Assembly: GCA_947476405.1 (NCBI GenBank)
Contig: CANJQG010000032.1
Span: 1-19,649, forward strand
Direction: 5' to 3'
DNA: 19,649 nt
From: Thiotrichales bacterium
GTDB lineage: Bacteria; Pseudomonadota; Gammaproteobacteria; Francisellales; CACEW01
Shown: positions 7,889 through 15,193 of the stretch, piece by piece
Position numbering within the stretch: position 1 is the stretch's first letter
Layout: the number at the start of each line of letters is the position of its first letter
Program-made: the position numbers and the translations under genes
The notes under the pieces: generated by a model
Database searches by the model: none
What the model was told of the DNA's origin: nothing
The model's input: only the letters and a program-made list of their open reading frames with translations

Positions 7889-8089
7889 CTACATCATCCC
7901 TGCAACACGCATAAATGATTCATCTGCGACTTTATATTGCGCATTATTGGTGCCGTAAAATACAGCGCAGAATTTTTCACAACAGCTTTTTTCTTTTTCA
8001 ACAGGTGCCACATTTGAAGCGTCTCTCTGGGTTAAAAGCGCTGCCCGATGCACTGTTGCAGCGTCCTTTGACTGTCCTTGTCCTAACAT
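7889..8089 (-). CDS. Small cysteine-containing protein of unknown function
   Basis: The 66-residue soluble protein has a central KSCCEKFC motif (about residues 34-41; three cysteines). An AAGGAG ribosome-binding site lies five bases before the ATG, and a TATAAT box is suitably placed upstream, so it is probably real despite its size. Its TAG stop directly abuts the ATG of the 324-residue membrane protein, which suggests a leader or partner protein for that carrier-like protein. The closely spaced cysteines could bind a metal or form disulfides. No family is recognised. Confidence 0.6.
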   Translation of the reverse strand: MLGQGQSKDAATVHRAALLTQRDASNVAPVEKEKSCCEKFCAVFYGTNNAQYKVADESFMRVAGMM

Positions 8090-8122
8090 TTGATCTCCTT
8101 GGTTGGTTATTCAGACGCGATA

Positions 8123-8128
8123 ATTATA
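8123..8128 (-). promoter_or_regulatory. -10 box of the small-protein/membrane-protein operon
   Basis: TATAAT on the minus strand lies about 34 bases before ATG 8089. The -35 position (TTATTT at 17-base spacing) is poor, so the promoter may need an activator. The call rests mainly on the perfect -10. Confidence 0.4.
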
Positions 8129-8154
8129 AAATAAAAGTCGACAGCAAATAACCG

Positions 8155-8169
8155 GATTTTTATACGGGT
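8155..8169 (+). repeat. 15-base direct repeat, copy 2
   Basis: This is the second copy of GATTTTTATACGGGT (first at 6909-6923), located between the divergent promoters of the small-protein operon and the 2H-phosphoesterase-like gene. It also contains a weak CCG...CGG hairpin. Confidence 0.6.
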
Positions 8170-8189
8170 AACATTCTCTAAAATTGAGA

Positions 8190-8218
8190 TTGACACCAGA
8201 GGACACTGCGCCTACAAT
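8190..8218 (+). promoter_or_regulatory. Near-consensus sigma70 promoter of the 2H-phosphoesterase-like gene
   Basis: TTGACA (8190-8195, consensus) and TACAAT (8213-8218, five of six) are separated by 17 bases. The predicted start at about 8225 leaves about 22 bases of leader containing the AGGAG ribosome-binding site. Confidence 0.72.
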
Positions 8219-8247
8219 CAAGTGAAATTTATTATTTAGGAGTAAGC

Positions 8248-8874
8248 ATGTCATTTTCAACCGCAGCGGCATTTGGATCAGAAGTATCAGCGCCCAAGCT
8301 AGTCCGCTATAATTTCGCCTTAGTTCCCGTCGATGGAGGCCCTGAATTTATTGCACTCTCTCAGGAGCGTTGCGCAGCATACTCACCAGAATACATTTTG
8401 AATGGCACAGATAGCCTGGCGCATTTATCTGTCTGTCAAATTGAAACGGATCGCCCCTTATCTGAATTGCAAGCAATCTTGAGACAAGTTTTAGAAAAAG
8501 GCGACATGACTGCCACAACCACCTTTGAGGCTGTTGTGAAAGTTAAACCAGGTTTTGGAGATTTTGAGCACGTTAACTGGATTGAAGTCGTGCCTGATGC
8601 TGAATCAGCAGGGCCTCTGCATCTCATTCATGCACATGTTCGTGAAGCGGTGCTCGCTGCTGGGTTTAGTTGCAAAAATAAAAATGGTGCAGAATATCAG
8701 CCTCATGCCACGCTAGGCAATGCCGCAAAAGCAACTTCAGTTGACCGTGACGTTCCCTTGCCTGAAAAAATTACTGCTAATTTTAAATTAGTGCTGGGGA
8801 TTGCGGATGCAAAATGGCAATTCAACAAAGTGCTGCCATTAGGCATTGAAACGGCTCCTGCTTTATCGCTTTAG
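8248..8874 (+). CDS. 2H phosphoesterase-like protein
   Basis: The 208-residue protein carries the two H-x-[ST]-h motifs of the 2H phosphoesterase superfamily (LigT/RNA 2',3'-cyclic phosphodiesterase fold). These are H59-L-S61-V in SLAHLSVCQ and H153-A-T155-L in YQPHATLG, with the correct ~95-residue spacing. The beta strand YNFALVPVDGG near the N-terminus also fits. Family members act on cyclic or 2'-5' phosphodiester bonds in RNA or nucleotides; the substrate here is unknown. There is no signal peptide or membrane segment. The start has AGGAG five bases upstream and a near-consensus promoter, so expression may be strong. The 3' end overlaps the convergent epoxide hydrolase gene by 12 bases. 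The family call is based on motifs only. Confidence 0.7.
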   Translation: MSFSTAAAFGSEVSAPKLVRYNFALVPVDGGPEFIALSQERCAAYSPEYILNGTDSLAHLSVCQIETDRPLSELQAILRQVLEKGDMTATTTFEAVVKVKPGFGDFEHVNWIEVVPDAESAGPLHLIHAHVREAVLAAGFSCKNKNGAEYQPHATLGNAAKATSVDRDVPLPEKITANFKLVLGIADAKWQFNKVLPLGIETAPALSL

Positions 8875-10002
8875 GCTGTAAAAAAATGTTTTGATATCCT
8901 CAGCCAATAATTCAGGCTCTTCCAGTGCAGGGAAATGTCCACCCCGCGCAAATTCAGTCCATCGCTGAATATTGTAAAAGCGTTCAGCCCATTCTCTGAT
9001 TGGCGGAGCATTATCCTGTGCAAAACAGGCGACAGCGCAAGGCACTGCAATCTTTTCATCAGGCCCCATTGTCCAGACATTGCGTTTGTACTCGCAATAA
9101 AGCCGCATGGAAGAGCCGATGGTTTCAGTTGCCCAATACAAAGTAATCAGAGTCAGCAATTCATCTTTTGAGAAGCGACTTTCAATATCATCCTGGCAAT
9201 CACTCCAGCTACGAAACTTCTCTACTAATAAAGCGGCCAAACCAAGAGGGGAGTCATTTAAACCATAGGCCAATGTTTGCGGCGTGGTACTTTGTGCATG
9301 AGCATAAGCCCCTTCTTTTTTGACCCATGCTGCGCGCCTGTCTAAAAATTGTAATTCGGCTGCTGATGCTGGGGTTGTGCCTGGATAGGGTTGACCTGGC
9401 GTACCACCTGTCACGGTTGTGGTATGAATCCCCATCACTTGCTCAGGATACATAAACCCTAAACGCGCGCTTATACTGACGCCCCAATCTGCACCATGTG
9501 CACAAAATTTTGGGTATCCCAGCACTTCTGTCATCAGCTTAAACCACAGTGCTGATATTTTTTGCACATCGCAGCCGCGCTCATGAGGCCGATCTGAAAA
9601 TCCAAAGCCAGGCAAAGACGGCACAATCACATCAAACGACTGCTCTCCCTCAGTGAGCAGGGGGATGATTTTTGTCATTTCGATAAAAGAGCTCGGCCAG
9701 CCATGCGTTAAAATAAGTGGGATCGGATTAGGGCCTTTGCCGCGCGCATGAATAAAGTGGATATCAAGGCCATCGATATTCGCGATAAAGTGATTGAAGG
9801 TATTGAGCCTGGCTTCTTGTTTACGCCAATTAAAATCAGTCTTCCAATAAGCCATTAGGCTTTTTAGATAATCGCTATTTGCGCCATAATCCCAGCCTGA
9901 ATTTGCAATCTCATCCGGCCAGCGAAGGTGATTCAAGCGCTGTTTTAAATCAAGCAAAGTTGTTTCTGGAATATCGATCGAAAACGGTTTGATATTTTTC
10001 AT
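8863..10002 (-). CDS. Epoxide hydrolase (microsomal-type N-terminal domain plus alpha/beta hydrolase)
   Basis: The 379-residue protein begins with the epoxide hydrolase N-terminal domain (KPFSIDIPE... LKQRLNHLRWPDE). The alpha/beta-hydrolase core follows: the oxyanion-hole motif HGWP (100-103), PGFGFSDRP, the nucleophile elbow HGADWG with Asp172, a probable acid at Asp330 and the catalytic histidine in RGGHFPALEEPE (His356). Length and order are normal for the family, so an active enzyme is expected; it opens epoxides to diols in the cytosol. It is the last gene of a three-gene operon, starting three bases after the stop of the serine hydrolase gene and lacking its own strong ribosome-binding site, which points to coupling. 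Confidence 0.92.
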   Translation of the reverse strand: MKNIKPFSIDIPETTLLDLKQRLNHLRWPDEIANSGWDYGANSDYLKSLMAYWKTDFNWRKQEARLNTFNHFIANIDGLDIHFIHARGKGPNPIPLILTHGWPSSFIEMTKIIPLLTEGEQSFDVIVPSLPGFGFSDRPHERGCDVQKISALWFKLMTEVLGYPKFCAHGADWGVSISARLGFMYPEQVMGIHTTTVTGGTPGQPYPGTTPASAAELQFLDRRAAWVKKEGAYAHAQSTTPQTLAYGLNDSPLGLAALLVEKFRSWSDCQDDIESRFSKDELLTLITLYWATETIGSSMRLYCEYKRNVWTMGPDEKIAVPCAVACFAQDNAPPIREWAERFYNIQRWTEFARGGHFPALEEPELLAEDIKTFFYSLKR

Positions 10003-10005
10003 GTC

Positions 10006-11109
10006 TTATGATCCGCAGCATTCAGACAAAACTTTCTGAATCAAAGGCTGATTGGGGAAGAGCACTTCAAAATGACCGTTCGGCCAACTGGCAACCTGCG
10101 CAACGATGATTGTGTTTTTTGCAGGAATCCACATGAACGTGCTGGTATAGCCATCAATCACGCCTGCATAATACCAAACCGTGCCAAGATTTTTCATGTC
10201 CAGAGAATAGATCCCTAATCCATATTGCGCCCCCGCGGGTTTTGGTGGATTAGGCGGAACAGGCACGGTCGTCATTAACTGGTTGAGGCTGTCTTGACTT
10301 AAAACAATACCTGGCGTCAATAGGGCATGTGTCCAGATCAGAAGGTCATGGCTATTCATTACCATGCCACCCGCTGGGCCATACAGACCCGTGTTGAAAT
10401 TCGTGACATCTTGCCCCTCCCTGTATGCATGGGCCATCTGCGCTTCAACCGCTTTGGAGTAAAACTCTGGACTGGAGAAAGTGTGATTTAGCTTGAGCGG
10501 CTTGAAGAAGCGCTGTTCAAACACGGCCTCAAGCGGCTGACCTGTGACTTTTTCAATGACCAAACCCAGCAAAGAATAATCTGTGTTTGAATAATGCCAG
10601 CCTTGACCTGGCGCAAAATAATCCGGCATCGCATAAGCGATATTGATAAAATCTTGCGACGGAATCAGCGTTTGGGGATTCTGTCTCACCATGGGCTTAA
10701 ATTTGGGAGATTCCGTAAAGTTCGGAATACCTCCTGTCATATTCAAGACTTGCTGCAAGGTGATGGATTTCCAACGTGGATATTGTGGCAAATAATCACC
10801 CAGCGGATCACTCAGTTTCAGCTTATCTTCTTCTTGTAATTGCAAAATGGTCGCCGCAACAAAAGTTTTGGAAATACTGCCTACGCCATACAGTGAATTA
10901 GTCGTCACTGGCGTTTTGCCTCGCAAAGTAGTTGTCCCACTTGCATAAGTCACTACTTTATCAGTGCTCAAATTCTCTGTGCTGACTACGACAGAGGTCA
11001 CTTGGTTTTGAGTGCGCCATTCGTCTAAATAATTTTGAAAATTAGCCTCTGCTGCAAAAATAAAATGTAGTGGGCATAAGAGTGCTAAGATGATTCCATA
11101 AATTTTCAT
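10006..11109 (-). CDS. Class C beta-lactamase-like serine hydrolase, exported
   Basis: A typical signal peptide (MKIYGIILALLCPLHFIFAA, cleavage near 20-22) directs this 367-residue protein to the periplasm. The penicillin-binding/beta-lactamase fold is shown by the nucleophile motif S78-I-S-K81 (GVGSISKTF), Y173-S-N175 in the second motif, and YYAGVIDGY (about 313-321), which occupies the place of the usual KTG/HTG box. Relatives include D-alanyl-D-alanine carboxypeptidases, esterases and AmpC-like enzymes; substrate cannot be told from sequence. The KTG box is replaced by YAG, so true beta-lactamase activity is less likely than esterase or peptidase activity. The start has GGAGG four bases upstream and overlaps the stop of the upstream membrane gene (ATGA). 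Confidence 0.88.
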   Translation of the reverse strand: MKIYGIILALLCPLHFIFAAEANFQNYLDEWRTQNQVTSVVVSTENLSTDKVVTYASGTTTLRGKTPVTTNSLYGVGSISKTFVAATILQLQEEDKLKLSDPLGDYLPQYPRWKSITLQQVLNMTGGIPNFTESPKFKPMVRQNPQTLIPSQDFINIAYAMPDYFAPGQGWHYSNTDYSLLGLVIEKVTGQPLEAVFEQRFFKPLKLNHTFSSPEFYSKAVEAQMAHAYREGQDVTNFNTGLYGPAGGMVMNSHDLLIWTHALLTPGIVLSQDSLNQLMTTVPVPPNPPKPAGAQYGLGIYSLDMKNLGTVWYYAGVIDGYTSTFMWIPAKNTIIVAQVASWPNGHFEVLFPNQPLIQKVLSECCGS

Positions 11110-11930
11110 GTGGCCTCCACATCCAAAGAAGCATCTATCATAGGGATAACACGCCCAAACAACAAGGCCTGCTCGGATTCAGGTTCTTGTCGGGAAAAGT
11201 CGCATTGGGCAAGTAAATAAAAGCTAAGGCCCGTATAGGCTAGCATCATCGGTACTGCGATTGGGACTTCACACACATCCAATACGCCCAATGTGCTGGC
11301 TATCGCTCCGCTCAACATGACTAAAAAAGCAAGTATCGACGAAGTTTTATTCAGACAATTAGTCTCATCACCATGGGTACTGACAATATCCTGAACTCGA
11401 TTAAATGATTCACTGGCAGACGATAGGTCAAAGGCCATATTAGATGCAAAAAATAAGCGCGTATCGTCTAAAACCAGCGCTGAAATGGCAAAGGCAATCG
11501 CAGCAGAGGTCGTGCATAATGCAAAGACTCTGCCTTTGTTTTGGTGTAATGCAGTAGGCTCCCAATTGACGCCTGCACCAAAAAACAAACTGGCAGCGCT
11601 GGTTAAAGTTGATAATGCAATCGGCTGCTTGAAAGAATCAAAAACACTGAAACCCGAAAAAAACATTTGGCAAAATGAAAGCAAAATAGCTGCAGACCCA
11701 GCCATAATATTACGCCGTTTTTCAGGGTGCCCCCAATGATCCACTAAGCGCCCAGAGATATTGAATATTGCTGCAATCGGAGCCAACATCGTCGCAACAT
11801 TATAATCTGGATGATGCAGTTTGGTTTCGTCGTTCAAAATAGACTTGATGGCAAAACAAACTGTTACCAGACTTGCACCTTCTGAAATCAATCTGGGCCA
11901 ATTATTCTTTAACATCAATGCATACGACAC
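11106..11930 (-). CDS. Multi-pass membrane protein of unknown function
   Basis: The protein starts at GTG 11930, chosen because TGGAGG lies six bases upstream; an internal ATG at codon 6 has no such site. The 274 residues contain about six to eight hydrophobic segments, including VATMLAPIAAIFNISG, AAILLSFCQMFFSGF, LTSAASLFFGAGV, ILAFLVMLSGAIASTLG and VPMMLAYTGLSFYLLA. No MFS motif A and no known carrier signature is seen. It leads a tight operon with an exported serine hydrolase (4-base overlap) and a cytosolic epoxide hydrolase, so a role in handling the same compound is possible. It could be distantly related to the membrane protein at 6914-7888 (shared HP-x-KR motif), but this is weak. Confidence 0.7.
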   Translation of the reverse strand: MSYALMLKNNWPRLISEGASLVTVCFAIKSILNDETKLHHPDYNVATMLAPIAAIFNISGRLVDHWGHPEKRRNIMAGSAAILLSFCQMFFSGFSVFDSFKQPIALSTLTSAASLFFGAGVNWEPTALHQNKGRVFALCTTSAAIAFAISALVLDDTRLFFASNMAFDLSSASESFNRVQDIVSTHGDETNCLNKTSSILAFLVMLSGAIASTLGVLDVCEVPIAVPMMLAYTGLSFYLLAQCDFSRQEPESEQALLFGRVIPMIDASLDVEAT

Positions 11931-11979
11931 CTCACGCCTCCATTTTTTAAGTTTGTGTTATTCTAAAAGAAAGCAACTG

Positions 11980-12013
11980 AGACTTTCGCCTCAAAATATT
12001 TAGGCGAAAATCT
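11980..12013. promoter_or_regulatory. Inverted repeat in the divergent 11930/12033 intergenic region
   Basis: The arms AGACTTTCGCCT (11980-11991) and AGGCGAAAATCT (12002-12013) match at 11 of 12 positions around a 10-base AT-rich loop. No T-run follows on either strand, so it is not a terminator. It ends about five bases before the AGGAAG ribosome-binding site of the plus-strand gene and could be an operator or a leader hairpin. Confidence 0.5.
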
Positions 12014-12032
12014 GGAAACAGGAAGCACACCT

Positions 12033-13220
12033 ATGCAAGCATTAAGTTGGGATGAAGTCCGTGACGATTTTGTGCGGTATCAGCCCGAACTCGTTACCAT
12101 CATTGATACCCTTGCGCCTAACAAGCACCTGCCTTTTTATAAACTGGCATTGCCCTATGGCGCATTGCTGACTGATCAAGGCCGCCTACAATACGGACAA
12201 GATCAAGTGCTTTCTGCGGGGCTGATTACCCGTCATCAATGTGAAATTTTTATGACTACTGCACAGCGCATCGTGCCTTATATCTTGTTAAAGCCTGGAG
12301 ATCTTTTTGGCTTCTCAACCATTTTTAACCGTGACTCTGGTTTGAGTTATCAGCCTGAGCTCCCCAATATGATGAGTATCAGCGCCGGAGTGCGTTCTTT
12401 ATTCTGTCTCAGCAAATTAAGCGACCGCCATAAAATTGCGCAATTAGCCCGTGCACTTGGCAGACCTTTCACTTCCGCTAAAACATTTCTTAATCATGGG
12501 CACCTATTTCGAGAACTGGCAGCAGAAAACGATTGGCGGGCAGAGATGATACTATTTGGAAAAGAGTGGCTCGCTTACCGTCATGATCCTGCCTTTGCTC
12601 CATTTTATCTGTATATGCTCCAGAATACGTTTAAGAATCAAGTCTTCCAGCGGGATTTTTTATCCTGGCAAGTTTTGTTTGCAGATATTGCAGAAACTAA
12701 ATCGCTCAAATACCAAACTTATACTCTGGATACAGTCAAACATTTATTTGCCTTAGCCGCAGGTGTAGTTCCTGGTTTTGCACCTCAAATCGATGAGGAA
12801 TCAGCCCCGACTGCCTTTCTCAAACAAAGTTTGGAAGAGCTCTACCATCTGGAACAAGAAGTCGTCCTCATGGGGCCTGCATATTTTGAGAATGACCCCA
12901 TTTATTACGCGCTTGCTTACCCAACGCTCTTGGATTATTCGCTAAAACTCAGCGGCGGCAGTCAATTAAAAACACTGGCGCTTTTGCCTCGCTTAATTCA
13001 ACGTCATCTTGACAGCCTACAAAACCAAGACAGAGTCCCACAATGGGCTAAAAAAATAACGATGGATCAATTCCGTTTTTATCACAGTGATCCCGCTAAA
13101 AAGGACATCGCATCCCTGCCAACACTTTTAAAAGCAGATACTCGGTTTAGCCAGAGAAACAATCATGATGACTGGCCCTGGCATTCGCTGTTTTTGAAAG
13201 GATTGATTGGCGTTTCTTAA
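12033..13220 (+). CDS. Conserved-looking cytosolic protein of unknown function
   Basis: The 395-residue protein has no signal peptide and no clear membrane segment. It is rich in aromatic residues and appears mostly helical (for example LFRELAAENDWRAEMILFGK, FAPFYLYMLQNTF, YPTLLDYSLKL). The stretch YILLKPGDLFGFSTIF faintly resembles a jelly-roll turn, but no domain can be claimed. The start is supported by AGGAAG nine bases upstream. It is monocistronic on the plus strand, divergent from the membrane protein/serine hydrolase/epoxide hydrolase operon across a 102-base gap with an inverted repeat. Its last four bases overlap the end of the convergent MFS gene. Confidence 0.68.
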   Translation: MQALSWDEVRDDFVRYQPELVTIIDTLAPNKHLPFYKLALPYGALLTDQGRLQYGQDQVLSAGLITRHQCEIFMTTAQRIVPYILLKPGDLFGFSTIFNRDSGLSYQPELPNMMSISAGVRSLFCLSKLSDRHKIAQLARALGRPFTSAKTFLNHGHLFRELAAENDWRAEMILFGKEWLAYRHDPAFAPFYLYMLQNTFKNQVFQRDFLSWQVLFADIAETKSLKYQTYTLDTVKHLFALAAGVVPGFAPQIDEESAPTAFLKQSLEELYHLEQEVVLMGPAYFENDPIYYALAYPTLLDYSLKLSGGSQLKTLALLPRLIQRHLDSLQNQDRVPQWAKKITMDQFRFYHSDPAKKDIASLPTLLKADTRFSQRNNHDDWPWHSLFLKGLIGVS

Positions 13221-14425
13221 TTTTTGCGGCCATTACAAACAAACCAGAGCAACCCCAGGCCTTGCAGCACAATAATCACGCCAAATCCAATCGCATAATT
13301 ATGACAAAGCCCCATGCCAAACTCTGTCAAAAACGCAATCCCATAAAAGCAGATATTGATTGCCATCGAGGAACTACCCATTAAATCTTTATCAAAGTGC
13401 TGTGCCAGTGCCGCATAGGCCAGTGTACTGTATCGATTACAGAAGCCAAAAACCACCCAAGGCCAATAACTGGCAATGCTCACCAGGCGAAACATCAGCA
13501 AGATCTGCACTACAATGAATAAAACCGATGCCACACAAAGTACGCGCGTAACAGGCTGTTTGAAACAGTAGGCCATCCGCTCCGCAATAAAACCCCAACT
13601 GAGATCACCCACAAAATTGGCAAACCCCGCCATCATTAACAGTTTGGCAATCTGTTCAAGACTAAAACCACCTGTTGTGGAAAGCCAGGGCACGGCCCAC
13701 AGCCCCATGAATGCAGTCTTACTGCCATAAGCAAAACAAACCAGACAGGCAATCTGCCAGAAAAAAACTGATTTGAAAATAATCTTATTTTGCACAAATT
13801 GCTGCGCCAAACTCGGTACATGAGTGCGATCAGCACGCGGAGGATCAGGCACTTTAAAATAAAACCATCCTGCCATCAACAACGATAGCACCATAAATAA
13901 AAGCATTAATTCTCGCCAGGAAATCACATGCAGCAGCATCACCACAGGCAGGCTTGCTGCAAAGCCGCCCAAAACCCCTGAGGCTAAAACCAGGCCATCA
14001 ACCAGAGGAATTTTACGCACATCGACATAAGGGCGCATCGCCTTAAAACCTGCAATTAAGCCACCACTAAAACCCATACCCATCAAGGTTGCACCGAAAA
14101 ACAAAACAACTGCATTGTGGGCAATAGCAAATAGGCCCATTCCTGCTGCTGCAATAAGAAACAAACTTACCTGTACTCTTCGCGGCCCATAATAGTCAAT
14201 CAAATTTCCAAGTGGGAACTGCATCAGTGCAGTTACCAGCAAAGAGGTAGAAAAAATTGCGCCCAACTCCACTTTGCTTAAATGAAATTCTGGAATCAGA
14301 TAGACGCTTAAAATCCCGTTGACTGAACTGAAAAAAGAACTGAGAAACCAAGCCAAAAGAAAAGGTACAAACACCCTTAAAAACACTTTCCGCATATTGA
14401 CCTCAGCTAACGGTTTAGCTGGCAT
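13217..14425 (-). CDS. Major facilitator superfamily transporter
   Basis: The 402-residue protein has about twelve membrane segments and MFS motif A between helices 2 and 3 (GNLIDYYGPRRV). The central cytoplasmic loop is typical (FKVPDPPRADRTHVPSL). Substrate is not evident; the overall pattern fits proton-driven symporters or exporters of the inner membrane. The first ten residues are polar, and ATG 14395 (codon 11) has GAGG five bases upstream, so the true start may be there; the ATG at 14425 has AGGGG nine bases upstream. It starts four bases after the stop of the alanyl-tRNA editing gene and is probably co-transcribed with it. The 3' end overlaps the convergent unknown gene by four bases. 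Confidence 0.9.
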   Translation of the reverse strand: MPAKPLAEVNMRKVFLRVFVPFLLAWFLSSFFSSVNGILSVYLIPEFHLSKVELGAIFSTSLLVTALMQFPLGNLIDYYGPRRVQVSLFLIAAAGMGLFAIAHNAVVLFFGATLMGMGFSGGLIAGFKAMRPYVDVRKIPLVDGLVLASGVLGGFAASLPVVMLLHVISWRELMLLFMVLSLLMAGWFYFKVPDPPRADRTHVPSLAQQFVQNKIIFKSVFFWQIACLVCFAYGSKTAFMGLWAVPWLSTTGGFSLEQIAKLLMMAGFANFVGDLSWGFIAERMAYCFKQPVTRVLCVASVLFIVVQILLMFRLVSIASYWPWVVFGFCNRYSTLAYAALAQHFDKDLMGSSSMAINICFYGIAFLTEFGMGLCHNYAIGFGVIIVLQGLGLLWFVCNGRKN

Positions 14426-14429
14426 AATC

Positions 14430-15089
14430 TCAAGCCCCTGTCATTAAGCGATCGGGCTCAGTCAGCGCAATTTCAATCCGCTCTTTGCCACCGCCAATAT
14501 TCTTACGTTTTAAGCTCACATAACCCACCTCCGCTGTGGATTTGACATGCGTACCGCCACAGGGCACTTCAGCAAAGCCATCAATCTTCCAGAAACGGCG
14601 TTGAGTCGCTTCATCCGTAAAGCCTGTTTGAATGGGCTCATTTTTGGCAATAATGGCATTGTAATCCTGAAGCAATTCCTCGAAGATATACGAGATATTC
14701 CGATCAAAGGTAAAATCGATACGAGCCTTGTTATCACTGATATGCGCACCGATTTTTGGCAAGCCTAATTTGCGTGTCATCAATTCAAGAATTAATTCTG
14801 CGGCAAAATGCAGACGCATGAGTTTATAACGGCGCGGCCAATCTATTTCCAGTAGAGCTTCATCACCTGTATTCAAACCATGCCCCTCGGGCAGCATGTA
14901 ATAAATTAACTGACCCTCGATTTCTGAATGGAGAATCGGCAAGCCATTAATCGTCGCCTGATCACTCTCCTGCCCGCCTGAAAATGAGAAGGCGATGGTT
15001 TCATCGAGCAAGATCCGATTATCAGACAATGAAGTCACCCTTGTATTCAGGCTTTGCTGATAGGGGTTATCCCAAAATACTTTACGCAT
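14430..15089 (-). CDS. Alanyl-tRNA editing protein (AlaX-type)
   Basis: The 219-residue protein is a free-standing form of the alanyl-tRNA synthetase editing domain, which hydrolyses Ser- or Gly-tRNA(Ala). Visible are FSFSGGQESD (34-43), equivalent to the GGGQxxD motif, RLHFAAELILEL with H94, and the C-terminal zinc-site motif C177-G-G-T-H181, followed by KRKNIGGGKERIEI. The usual HxxxH reads H94-F-A-A-E98, which I believe is normal for this proteobacterial subfamily rather than a defect. The protein acts in the cytosol in translation quality control. It has its own TATAAT box at 15118-15123 and a GGAG eight bases before the ATG. An MFS gene follows four bases after the stop. Confidence 0.92.
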   Translation of the reverse strand: MRKVFWDNPYQQSLNTRVTSLSDNRILLDETIAFSFSGGQESDQATINGLPILHSEIEGQLIYYMLPEGHGLNTGDEALLEIDWPRRYKLMRLHFAAELILELMTRKLGLPKIGAHISDNKARIDFTFDRNISYIFEELLQDYNAIIAKNEPIQTGFTDEATQRRFWKIDGFAEVPCGGTHVKSTAEVGYVSLKRKNIGGGKERIEIALTEPDRLMTGA

Positions 15090-15117
15090 CTCTCATTCTC
15101 CACAATATCGAAACGCG

Positions 15118-15123
15118 ATTATA
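15118..15123 (-). promoter_or_regulatory. -10 box upstream of the alanyl-tRNA editing gene
   Basis: A perfect TATAAT on the minus strand lies about 30 bases before ATG 15089. No good -35 hexamer is seen at 16-18 bases, so the call rests on the -10 alone. Confidence 0.4.
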
Positions 15124-15193
15124 CATCTTCAAGTCCGTCTAAAAAAGCCGCCGTATCCAGCAATTAATCTTCATTAAAAATCTGAACTCCATT

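Noticed and set aside
12300..12360. Cyclic-nucleotide-binding domain in the 395-residue protein (KPGDLFG)
   Set aside because: Only a short turn matches; the phosphate-binding cassette is absent.
14430..15089. Loss of a zinc ligand (HxxxH to HxxxE) in the alanyl-tRNA editing protein
   Set aside because: From memory, HFAAE is shared by a common proteobacterial subfamily of these proteins, so it is probably normal rather than a defect.
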